Assembly: GCA_030728245.1 (NCBI GenBank)
Contig: JANQZX010000070.1
Coordinates: forward strand, 8,197 to 61,087
Reading direction: 5' to 3'
DNA length: 52,891 bases
Origin: Saprospiraceae bacterium
GTDB lineage: Bacteria > Bacteroidota > Bacteroidia > Chitinophagales > Saprospiraceae
The notes under the pieces are model-generated. The model did not search any database. It saw only the letters and a list, made by a program, of their open reading frames with translations, and was not told the origin of the DNA. This document shows positions 8,920 to 15,978 of this stretch, piece by piece (the first letter of the stretch is position 1; each line of letters starts with the position of its first letter). The translations under genes and the position numbers were made by a program.

Positions 8920-10494
8920 CTAAGCACCGTATATTCCGTCTATCTTCCTCATTATTCCTAATGGATTATCGTCTTTGAGTTCATCGGGTAGCAAATAATG
9001 TGGGAAACCTTGAAAGCATAATGGCCTTGTAAAACGATAGATAGCTGAGGTACCAACGGAAGTGCTACCAGAGAAAGTAGTTGAGGGGAAAGGCCCGCCA
9101 TGCACCATCGAATGACAAACTTCAACGCCTGTAGGAAAACCATCAACAATCAATCTACCCACTTTTTGGGTTAAGACATTTACCAACCTCAACTGAGCAG
9201 GCTTTCCGGCATCTAAGCCGAACAAAGAAGCGGTTAAATGACCCGAAAAAAAGTGAGCTAATTCTTCCATTTGCGAAACATCCTTAGCTACTATGATTAT
9301 ACTTGAGGGACCAAATATTTCTTCAATCTGAAAATTTGAATGTAAAACGGCCTCGGCCTTTACAGTTAATAAAGTGGGAGTGACCCCAGTAAAGGTCGTT
9401 GCTGCCTGACCCAAGGTAATCACCTCGATAGCATCCTCAGCTTTTGCCGCTTCAATGGCTTTATCAAATTGATTTTTAATTCCTTCCGTTAGCATGCTAC
9501 CGCCAGGAATCTCGCTAAATTTTGATTTAATTTTCTGTATAAAAGGAGAACAGTTTTCCCCCTCTTCAATGATTAATACGCCGGGATTAGTACAAAATTG
9601 ACCTACGCCAAGATTTACTGCCTGCACAAAACCCTCTGCCAGACGATCAGCATGATGTTCCAGGGCTTCTGAAAAAACAAAAACCGGATTCACGCTACCC
9701 ATTTCCGCATACACAGGAATAGGCTCTTCTCTTTTCATAGCTGCATTAAAAATAGCCATTCCCGCCGCGTGAGAGCCTGTAAAACCTATGGCTTTAATGT
9801 CACTTAGATTAACCAGAGCCATTCCTACTACTGGACCGCCATGAACCATTGAAAACACACCATCTGGCATATTTGCCTCCCGGGCGGCATTAATAATGGC
9901 CATTCCAATCATTTCGCAGGTTCCGGGATGAGCTGGATGGGCTTTCACTATAACCGGGCACCCTGCTGCTAAAGCGGAAACGGTATCACCACCTGCCACA
10001 GAAAAAGCCAGAGGAAAATTACTGGCGCCAAAAACAGCCACTGGCCCTAAAGCCGTTTGCATGGAGCGAACATCAGGTTTAGGCAAAGGCTGCCTGTCTG
10101 ATTGGGCCAAATCGATACTTGCATTTACCCAGGAGCCCTCCTTTAGAAGGGCGGCAAAAAGTTTAAGCTGCCCTACGGTTCTTCCCCGTTCCCCTGTAAT
10201 TCTTGCCAAAGGCAAACCTGTTTCAAGGTGACATCGTTGAAGTAAATCATCGCCCAATTTTTCAATATGTTCCGCAATCAGGATAAGAAAATGTGCTTTT
10301 TCAGCCCCCGATGTTAATCGATACTGCTGAAAAGCATTCGACGCCTTTTCACCTGCTAAAGCAATCTCTTCATCGGTTGCCTCCTTAAAAAAAGGCACTA
10401 GCTTTTCCCCATTTACCGGATTTATAGCTTGAAATACCTGATGGCCTGCTCCTGAAGGAGAGAAGCCTATATATTGGTTACCCTGCAAATTCAT
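8920..10494 (-). CDS. Aldehyde dehydrogenase, alpha-ketoglutaric semialdehyde (2,5-dioxovalerate) type
   Basis: The protein has 524 residues of the ALDH superfamily. It carries the cofactor motif FGASNFPLAFSVAGGDT (about 155-171), GFTGS (237-241), the general base Glu264 in AEMGSVNPVF and the catalytic Cys301 in GQFCTNPG. The EMGSVNPVF form and the length match 2,5-dioxovalerate dehydrogenases, which oxidise alpha-ketoglutaric semialdehyde to 2-oxoglutarate with NAD(P)+. Only 3 nt separate it from the FAH-family gene upstream; that pairing fits the last two steps of non-phosphorylated pentose or sugar-acid oxidation. Another aldehyde substrate cannot be excluded. Confidence 0.88.
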   Translation of the reverse strand: MNLQGNQYIGFSPSGAGHQVFQAINPVNGEKLVPFFKEATDEEIALAGEKASNAFQQYRLTSGAEKAHFLILIAEHIEKLGDDLLQRCHLETGLPLARITGERGRTVGQLKLFAALLKEGSWVNASIDLAQSDRQPLPKPDVRSMQTALGPVAVFGASNFPLAFSVAGGDTVSALAAGCPVIVKAHPAHPGTCEMIGMAIINAAREANMPDGVFSMVHGGPVVGMALVNLSDIKAIGFTGSHAAGMAIFNAAMKREEPIPVYAEMGSVNPVFVFSEALEHHADRLAEGFVQAVNLGVGQFCTNPGVLIIEEGENCSPFIQKIKSKFSEIPGGSMLTEGIKNQFDKAIEAAKAEDAIEVITLGQAATTFTGVTPTLLTVKAEAVLHSNFQIEEIFGPSSIIIVAKDVSQMEELAHFFSGHLTASLFGLDAGKPAQLRLVNVLTQKVGRLIVDGFPTGVEVCHSMVHGGPFPSTTFSGSTSVGTSAIYRFTRPLCFQGFPHYLLPDELKDDNPLGIMRKIDGIYGA

Positions 10495-10497
10495 GAT

Positions 10498-11340
10498 TTA
10501 TTTTTTAACTCCCACGGTGTTTTTCAATATCCCAATAGGTTCTATTTCAATAGTTACCATATCCCCAACTAAGAGGGTAAAATCATTATCAGGAACAAGA
10601 CACGTTCCAGTCATCAAATATACACCTTTTGGAAAACTCATTTCTCTAAAAAGAAAATCTACTAATTCCTGGTGCTTTCTTTTCATTCTATCTATTGAAA
10701 TTTGACCTTCAAAAGCAATGGCTCCGGCTCTCTCAATATTCATTTTAATGACCGTATCCGATGCAATAGGTGATTCAGGAACATACAAACAAGGACCTAT
10801 GGCAGCAGAAAAGTCATAACTCTTTGCTTGAGGCAGATATAAAGGATTTTCACCCTCAATATCTCTTGAACTCATATCATTACCAATGGTATAACCTACT
10901 ACTTTCCCTGAACTGCTGGCAAATAAAGTTAATTCTGGCTCAGGAACATTCCAATGACTATCTCGCCGAATATGAACGGTATCATTGGGACCAGCACATC
11001 TTTCTGCAGTAGATTTAAAAAATAATTCAGGACGATCCGCCTCATATACTTTAGCATAAAAGTCAGCGGCACCACTGGTTTTTGATTCCTCCATTCTTGC
11101 CTCCCGACTTCTTAAATAGGTAACTCCAGCTGCCCAGATTTCCTGATGATGAATAGGTGCCCGCCACTCATTTTCCAAAAATTCGGAAGCTGAGAAAGCA
11201 GCCATTCCCGCTATCCTACTGCTAATAAATGAGTATAAATCATCTCTATTCACTAAAGAATCCCAATCCAAATCTTCTACTTTGTAAAAATCATCTTGAT
11301 GATTAATCACAATGCCGTTTGTAGTTCTGTATATTTTCAT
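10498..11340 (-). CDS. Fumarylacetoacetate hydrolase family protein, probable 2-keto-3-deoxy-sugar-acid dehydratase
   Basis: The protein has 280 residues from the ATG at 11340 (MKIYRTTNG). A longer in-frame GTG start at 11400 is rejected because it lies inside the terminator of the upstream gene. The FAH fold is shown by VPEPELTLF with acidic metal ligands, the DMSSRDIEGENPLYLPQAKSYD block, GPCL, and a late LMTGTCLVP. Members paired with a semialdehyde dehydrogenase act on 2-keto-3-deoxy-pentonates and yield alpha-ketoglutaric semialdehyde, and here the dehydrogenase gene follows after 3 nt. Hydrolase or decarboxylase activity is the main alternative. Confidence 0.85.
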   Translation of the reverse strand: MKIYRTTNGIVINHQDDFYKVEDLDWDSLVNRDDLYSFISSRIAGMAAFSASEFLENEWRAPIHHQEIWAAGVTYLRSREARMEESKTSGAADFYAKVYEADRPELFFKSTAERCAGPNDTVHIRRDSHWNVPEPELTLFASSSGKVVGYTIGNDMSSRDIEGENPLYLPQAKSYDFSAAIGPCLYVPESPIASDTVIKMNIERAGAIAFEGQISIDRMKRKHQELVDFLFREMSFPKGVYLMTGTCLVPDNDFTLLVGDMVTIEIEPIGILKNTVGVKK

Positions 11341-11344
11341 ATTC

Positions 11345-11352
11345 CAAATATA
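11345..11352 (-). promoter_or_regulatory. TAnnTTTG-like -7 element just before the FAH gene
   Basis: The minus strand reads TATATTTG four bases before the ATG of the FAH-family gene, an exact match to the Bacteroidota -7 consensus TAnnTTTG. No TTG -33 element is seen at the right distance, where the upstream terminator lies. If used, the transcript would be nearly leaderless. A chance match in AT-rich DNA is quite possible. Confidence 0.3.
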
Positions 11353-11371
11353 CTTTTTATCCGAATAAAAT

Positions 11372-11403
11372 AAAAAAGGTGAAGCAAAATTATGCTCCAC
11401 CTT
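11372..11403 (-). terminator. Rho-independent terminator after the AraC-type gene
   Basis: The minus strand forms an 11-bp stem, AAGGTGGAGCA with TGCTTCACCTT (one G-U pair), around a 6-nt loop, followed by a T-rich run at 11377-11372. It stands 22 nt after the stop of the AraC-type gene. The run of pairs is continuous only in minus-strand RNA (the plus strand has an A-C mismatch), which supports the direction. Confidence 0.85.
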
Positions 11404-11425
11404 ACTGGAAATAATAAATGGTTAT

Positions 11426-11851
11426 TTAAACCGAGAGCGCCTGGCATTTGGCTATCAGATCCCTCCACTTGGGTAGAGTATGTTTTGGATGCTCCGCATA
11501 TTCTTTTGGGGTAAAGTCGGTAACAGCTTTAAAGACCACAGAAAAACGACTTCTGCTGGTAAAACCGCATTCATTTGCCAGTCCTTCCACAGTATGTAAG
11601 GTTAAATATCCTTCATTTATGCATTGTATGGCATAGTAGATACGCAAGGCAATCTTACATTTAATAAAACTGAGTCCCAGATTTTCCCTTAATTGGACTA
11701 TCAGATTTCCCGAAGGAATTCCTATGATTTTAGAAAAATCAATCGTATTGAAATTCGTTGAAGTAAATGATTTAGAAAAATACACCCTTTGTAAAAATTC
11801 TAACCATCTATCTTCCTTTTCCGCTTTTGAAAATTTTTGTCTTTTAACCAT
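11426..11851 (-). CDS. Small AraC-type helix-turn-helix protein without sensor domain
   Basis: The protein has 141 residues. It consists almost only of an AraC-type DNA-binding domain: a first helix-turn-helix around IDFSKIIGIPSGNLIVQLRENLG, the linker helix, and the second around VEGLANECGFTSRSRFSVVFKAVTDFTPKEYAEH, the usual AraC signature. No cupin or other ligand domain precedes it, so any signal must come from a partner or from its own level. It lies upstream of the FAH/ALDH pair but is separated by its own terminator. Control of that pair is plausible but not shown. Confidence 0.85.
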   Translation of the reverse strand: MVKRQKFSKAEKEDRWLEFLQRVYFSKSFTSTNFNTIDFSKIIGIPSGNLIVQLRENLGLSFIKCKIALRIYYAIQCINEGYLTLHTVEGLANECGFTSRSRFSVVFKAVTDFTPKEYAEHPKHTLPKWRDLIAKCQALSV

Positions 11852-11964
11852 ATCACTATTACTTTTGTCAGCAAATCAATTATGCTTCAACAAAGTAATA
11901 TTGAAATTTATACATATTTATAAAATATCATATATAGAAGTGAAACTATACAAATATCTAGTCG

Positions 11965-13014
11965 TTAATCGACTTGTTCCAATGGCCTTATTTTCTGTCT
12001 CCAGTACTTTTCCGCTTTTGTCCCAATGAACCAAAATGAAACACCCAAAAGGGCAAAAAATAAGGCTTTATGCATTGAATTCCAGAAATATTCAAAATAA
12101 CGCGTATACATATTCAGTAAAAAGAACAAAAACCCAATAAGCTGTAGTTTATTATCCTGCATTTTGAACCCTCTATATATTGCGAAAAGACAAATGACCA
12201 TAGCGAATATACCCCAAAAAATTCTACTGAATTGCTGCGTTTTTTCCCAGTGGTTAACATTGGGAACATTTCCGGAAATGGATAAAATCCAGAGGAAGAA
12301 AAACAACAAAAGGAGGCTGAATAATTGCGAGGAGGGCATAAAAAGCTGAAGGGCTTTGTTATTTTTCAACAGAATGGTAGCTATGTAAAGCAATAAAGCC
12401 AAAACGGTAATCCTGAGTGGGAAATTCATTCCTAGAAAGTAATTTCCATAGCTGGTCCATTCTTCCGTAAACGAAACATAACAGGCCACCAATGAGAACA
12501 GGGCTAAAATCCACAGGGGAACGGAACGAAATAAAAAACCTAACAAAGCATAACACAATGTACTCAGGGCCAGAATGGTAGTAACCTCAAATTGATTTTT
12601 ATCAAAAATCTCAAGCAAATATATGAATGAAAAACTTAAAAAAACAGCGCCAAGTAACTGTATGAAGGCAATGGAGAAAGATTTTTGTGGACTTTTCTTT
12701 TCAAATTTCCAGCCTAAATAGAACGTAACCGCAGATAAAATGGCAAAGAGAATACTTAAAACAATTTTTGGAGCCTCAAAAATATAGGTTATAAGAGAAA
12801 TGATCCATTTGTCGGCGAATAAAGTACCGATGGCAATGACAATAGAGGCAATAGCCAACCAAAAAGAATATTTTGATACTTTAGCCCAGTCAATTTCCTG
12901 AACGCTATCAAATGCCTTTAATTTATTTGCCAGATCAACATCTATTAAATCAGCCCTTTCCCATCCCTCTATAACCTTATTTAGGAGTGACTTTTGATTT
13001 TTATTCAGTTGCAT
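11965..13014 (-). CDS. Multi-spanning membrane protein, DUF2157-like
   Basis: The protein has 349 residues from the ATG at 13014 (MQLNKNQ); the longer frame would begin with TTG at 13050. A soluble N-terminal part of about 45 residues (LNKVIEGWERADLIDVDLANKLKAF) resembles the start of DUF2157 proteins. About nine or ten hydrophobic segments follow, from SFWLAIASIVIAIGTLF onward, and a short basic tail ends the protein. It should sit in the inner membrane. Function is unknown. It is read divergently from the repeat-protein gene at 13105, with a shared 90-nt AT-rich spacer. Confidence 0.8.
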   Translation of the reverse strand: MQLNKNQKSLLNKVIEGWERADLIDVDLANKLKAFDSVQEIDWAKVSKYSFWLAIASIVIAIGTLFADKWIISLITYIFEAPKIVLSILFAILSAVTFYLGWKFEKKSPQKSFSIAFIQLLGAVFLSFSFIYLLEIFDKNQFEVTTILALSTLCYALLGFLFRSVPLWILALFSLVACYVSFTEEWTSYGNYFLGMNFPLRITVLALLLYIATILLKNNKALQLFMPSSQLFSLLLLFFFLWILSISGNVPNVNHWEKTQQFSRIFWGIFAMVICLFAIYRGFKMQDNKLQLIGFLFFLLNMYTRYFEYFWNSMHKALFFALLGVSFWFIGTKAEKYWRQKIRPLEQVD

Positions 13015-13104
13015 ATTCTTTTTTTTATCAATAAACTGAAATATACCCAAACCTTTTAATTAATCATAATTTACCTTATATTTAACCTGATTAAAAATTA
13101 AAAT

Positions 13105-13476
13105 ATGCTATCGAATAAAATATTTATTTCAATTTTCATGATTGTTCTAAGCATTTCAATAGGGAAGGCTCAATGTACTATAAAAGACTATAGTACATAT
13201 AAAAATGTACTTAGAGTGGACGGTGATTACGTGCAGACTTATGACACTTTCAGGAGAATTTACAAGATTGATGGTCCCTTTTTACTAGCCTACAGCACTT
13301 ATAAAAAACTATTGAAATTTGAAAGTGGATTTATCATAAGATATTCTGATTTCAAGAAAATCGGTAAGCTGGATGGCGAATATTTAATAGATTACCAAAC
13401 ATTTAAACGTGTTGCGCGATTGGAGTGTCCAGGTAAAAATAGTGCACTGGCAGCAGCTGCCTATTTTCTGAATTAA
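13105..13476 (+). CDS. Small secreted protein made of five 17-residue repeats
   Basis: The protein has 123 residues. A Sec signal peptide (about 1-23, ending GKAQ) is followed by five contiguous repeats of exactly 17 residues from Tyr29 to about residue 111. They start YSTYKNVLRVDG, YDTFRRIYKIDG, YSTYKKLLKFES, YSDFKKIGKLDG and YQTFKRVARLEC, giving the pattern Y-x-T-aromatic-K/R-x-x-x-K/R-hydrophobic-D/E-G-x-aromatic. The only two cysteines, Cys24 and Cys108, bracket the array and could form a disulphide. The repeats suggest a beta-hairpin solenoid or a small beta-flower fold (inference). It lies 32 nt before the PorE-like gene on the same strand. I do not recognise the family. Confidence 0.85.
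   Translation: MLSNKIFISIFMIVLSISIGKAQCTIKDYSTYKNVLRVDGDYVQTYDTFRRIYKIDGPFLLAYSTYKKLLKFESGFIIRYSDFKKIGKLDGEYLIDYQTFKRVARLECPGKNSALAAAAYFLN
13189..13437 (+). repeat. Five tandem 51-bp coding repeats (17 codons each)
   Basis: Repeat units start at 13189, 13240, 13291, 13342 and 13393. The period is strict, with no insertion or deletion between units. At DNA level the units are well diverged, so this is an old protein repeat kept by selection and not a recent slippage array. The last unit is incomplete and ends in the cysteine codon region. Confidence 0.85.
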
Positions 13477-13508
13477 AAAAACTTGATTGCGGGAAGAAAA
13501 CAAAGGCT

Positions 13509-15491
13509 ATGAGGTTATTTTTTTTGATCATTCTCTACACATTCCTACATTTTTCAGTACTCCACGGACAACCAACGAGTGACGGTCAGAAAGCCGTTTC
13601 CCTCTATCGGAAAGGAGAAGATGCCTTACTGAAAAATAAATACAAAACAGCCATTCAGTACTTTAAATTAGCCATAAAATTACAACCCGATCTGGTCGCG
13701 GCGGAAAGGGGTATCGGTCTTTGCTATGAAGGGCTGAACGACTGGTACGCAGCAAGGCAAATGTATGCCTCCATCATTGAAAAGGCTCCTCAATTTTCAC
13801 GATTACTATACTATCAAATTGGAGAACTCTATTATAAGGAGGGGAACTATAAGAGAGCAATAAGTTACTTTGAACAGTTTGAACGGTTACAGGGATTACC
13901 GCTTATCCAATTTACTGTCAATGGCGAAAAAGAGGAAATGTTAGAAAGGGAAACCTTAAAAAAATTACCCATTACTTTTCAAGCATGCAGAATGGCTTTG
14001 GATAGTTCGCATCTGGCCACGCAATCGAATGTAATAAATTTGGGCAGTTCGATTAATACCAATTCAGATGAATATTTTCCATTTATAACCAATGATCAAT
14101 TCATTTTGCTTTACACCAAAAGGAAAAATGAAAATAAGGACGAAGATTTATTTATTGCCACCAACAATGAATACAATCAATGGGGAAATGGTTCGCCCTT
14201 TGATAATCAAGTAAATACCATTTATAATGAGGGCATGAGCACGTTGGTGAGAGATGGCCGAACGTTATATTTTACGGCTTGTAATCGTCCAGAAATCAAG
14301 GGACCATGTGATATTTGGACAGGACAAATCGAAAACGGACAAGTCAGAGAAGTAAAGGCTATAGTAGATCACCCAAATTCAGACAGTTGGGAAAGTCAGG
14401 CTTGTATTTCCTGCGATGGCCGCGTTTTGTATTTTGCCAGTAACAGACCTGGAGGAATGGGTGGCACTGATATTTGGGTATCAGTAAAGCAGAAAGACGG
14501 AACATGGAGTAATCCTTCTAATCTGGGTGCGCCCATAAATACGGACAAAGATGAAGAATCTCCATTTATTAGCAATGATGGAAATCGGCTGTTTTTTTCA
14601 TCAACAGGGCATATTGGATTCGGCGGTCAAGATATTTTCATGAGTACTTTTGATAAATATAGAGGATGGAGCAATGCCTTTAATCTGGGCCCCAAAATAA
14701 ATAGTCCTTTTGAAGATTTAGGATTTGTTCTTACCGCGGACGGACTTTCCGGCTATTTTGCCTCTGACAGACCTGGTGGATTTGGAGGTATGGATATTTA
14801 CAAAGTAAACCTGCAGAGTCAATTAAGGGGAGATTTAATCACTTACGTTTATGGCAGTATTAAAGATTCTTTAACGGGAAATCCGGTTACAGGCACAATT
14901 AATTCGACGTCATTCCCTCTCGTTCAAGTAGATAATCAAGGTAGATTTTTTTTATGTGTTCCCGCAAATACGTCATTACCACTTGTCATTACTCATCCAG
15001 GGTATCATAGTCAGACCATAATAAAGGATATACCCGAATGGAATAACAGAAAATTCTACCCTTTGAAAATTTTACTTGTTCCAATACAGGAACCCATTCC
15101 AGAGGTAGTGAAACCCGAACCTATAGATACCGCTCCACCTTTGAGCAGTAATCGCTTCAAGGAATTAAAAAGATATTATCATTCTATTTATTTTCAGTTT
15201 GATAGTGACATCCTGGAAATGGGTGAAAAAGAAAAGTTAGAAGGATACATCGCGGGAATACCCTCAAAATTCATACAAAGGGTGGAGATAAACGGCTATG
15301 CTGACGACGTGGGCGACTTTAAATACAACTTAGATTTATCGGAAAAAAGAGCGAAGGTTGTTTCTTTGTTATTATTGGAAAAGGGGGTTGAAATTAGTAG
15401 AATTTCATTGAAAGGTCATGGTGAAATAAAAGATGACCGGCCGAAACCATTAAACCGGAAGGTTGAGATAAAAATTACCACTTTAGAATAA
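13509..15491 (+). CDS. PorE-like envelope protein: TPR, PD40 propeller, CRD, OmpA domain
   Basis: The protein has 660 residues. A signal peptide ends near residue 20 (VLHGQ). TPR repeats follow at about 25-130, then a PD40/WD40-like propeller at about 175-440 with the repeated DExxPFIxxDG ... LYFxSxRPGGxGGxDIW motif. Next come a carboxypeptidase-D-like beta domain (VYGSIKDSLTGNPVTG, about 452-515) and an OmpA C-terminal domain (about 555-660) with FQFDSD, and NLDLSEKRAKVV for peptidoglycan binding. This is the PorE architecture of the type IX secretion system, but no lipobox is present although PorE is a lipoprotein. A more general role in anchoring the envelope is the alternative. Confidence 0.88.
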   Translation: MRLFFLIILYTFLHFSVLHGQPTSDGQKAVSLYRKGEDALLKNKYKTAIQYFKLAIKLQPDLVAAERGIGLCYEGLNDWYAARQMYASIIEKAPQFSRLLYYQIGELYYKEGNYKRAISYFEQFERLQGLPLIQFTVNGEKEEMLERETLKKLPITFQACRMALDSSHLATQSNVINLGSSINTNSDEYFPFITNDQFILLYTKRKNENKDEDLFIATNNEYNQWGNGSPFDNQVNTIYNEGMSTLVRDGRTLYFTACNRPEIKGPCDIWTGQIENGQVREVKAIVDHPNSDSWESQACISCDGRVLYFASNRPGGMGGTDIWVSVKQKDGTWSNPSNLGAPINTDKDEESPFISNDGNRLFFSSTGHIGFGGQDIFMSTFDKYRGWSNAFNLGPKINSPFEDLGFVLTADGLSGYFASDRPGGFGGMDIYKVNLQSQLRGDLITYVYGSIKDSLTGNPVTGTINSTSFPLVQVDNQGRFFLCVPANTSLPLVITHPGYHSQTIIKDIPEWNNRKFYPLKILLVPIQEPIPEVVKPEPIDTAPPLSSNRFKELKRYYHSIYFQFDSDILEMGEKEKLEGYIAGIPSKFIQRVEINGYADDVGDFKYNLDLSEKRAKVVSLLLLEKGVEISRISLKGHGEIKDDRPKPLNRKVEIKITTLE

Positions 15492-15493
15492 AG

Positions 15494-15505
15494 TTCAACG
15501 TTGAA
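15494..15505. repeat. Perfect 12-bp palindrome behind the PorE-like gene
   Basis: TTCAACGTTGAA starts 3 nt after the stop codon of the PorE-like gene. It could be a protein-binding site or a weak stem; no T-run follows, so it is not a standard terminator. Confidence 0.4.
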
Positions 15506-15627
15506 AACCATTGAATTTATTGGATAAATTCAGTGCGTTAAAATTACAAGGGGTTACTTTACAAGGAATTAAAAAGGACCCTGTGAGGGTGCGAGGCGCA
15601 AAAGTGCAGACCGTTTTAAACAAGATC

Positions 15628-15651
15628 AAACAAATAATTAAACAAATAATT
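15628..15651 (+). repeat. Tandem pair of the 12-mer AAACAAATAATT
   Basis: Two exact head-to-tail copies of AAACAAATAATT lie inside the gene-free stretch and inside the loop of the longer inverted repeat at 15611-15691. They could be slippage or a binding site. Confidence 0.6.
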
Positions 15652-15944
15652 ACCATTTTAAATCATTCATCATCCTGTTTAATTTAAACGGGTTACAAAG
15701 TTTGCAACTGGTTTGACCATTTACTTATCTGGATGAAATTAAATCAGGTGATATTTTTTAATTTACATTAACATATTAAGTTTAAAACCAACAAGAATTA
15801 ACACCTAAATAAATTACAATCAATAAATTATAATTTTAAACTTTTCTTTTCCTCTTTTGAATTACATATTTGGATTCATAGCAGACCAGATTAAATCGGC
15901 AAGTTCATTCATTTTGAAAATTTCCTTTTATAAAATAAAAACGC

Positions 15945-15952
15945 TATGTTTG
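15945..15952 (+). promoter_or_regulatory. -7 promoter element (TATGTTTG) of the haloperoxidase-like gene
   Basis: TATGTTTG matches the Bacteroidota TAnnTTTG -7 consensus and stands 26 nt before the ATG at 15979, a normal leader length. The best upstream TTTG (15913-15916) is 28 nt away, longer than the usual 19-21, so the -33 element is uncertain. Confidence 0.45.
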
Positions 15953-15978
15953 CGAAAATCTTATAAATTAATTTCTAT

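Larger units (their letters stand above)
15492..15978. other. Gene-free stretch of 487 nt with repeats and a GC-rich island
   Basis: No ATG-started gene is seen. The stretch holds a 12-bp palindrome (15494-15505, TTCAACGTTGAA) just behind the PorE-like stop, and a GC-rich island at about 15573-15613 in otherwise AT-rich DNA. It also holds an inverted repeat with arms 15611-15622 and 15676-15691, a tandem 12-bp repeat at 15628-15651, and a possible promoter at 15945-15952. An ATG-less frame of 59 codons covers 15511-15687. Confidence 0.6.

Noticed and set aside
10770-11012. Plus-strand frame of 80 codons opposite the FAH gene
   Set aside because: Shadow of the FAH coding strand; its composition is not that of a gene of this genome.
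11341-11400. N-terminal extension of the FAH-family protein from GTG at 11400
   Set aside because: It overlaps the terminator stem of the upstream gene, and the family start matches the ATG at 11340.
11724-12029. Plus-strand frame of 101 codons across the AraC-membrane protein spacer
   Set aside because: It overlaps both neighbouring genes in antisense and shows low-complexity AT-driven residues.
15580-15615. Possible 5' end of a group II intron (GTGCG motif)
   Set aside because: Only the short motif is present; no intron domains V/VI or reverse transcriptase lie nearby.
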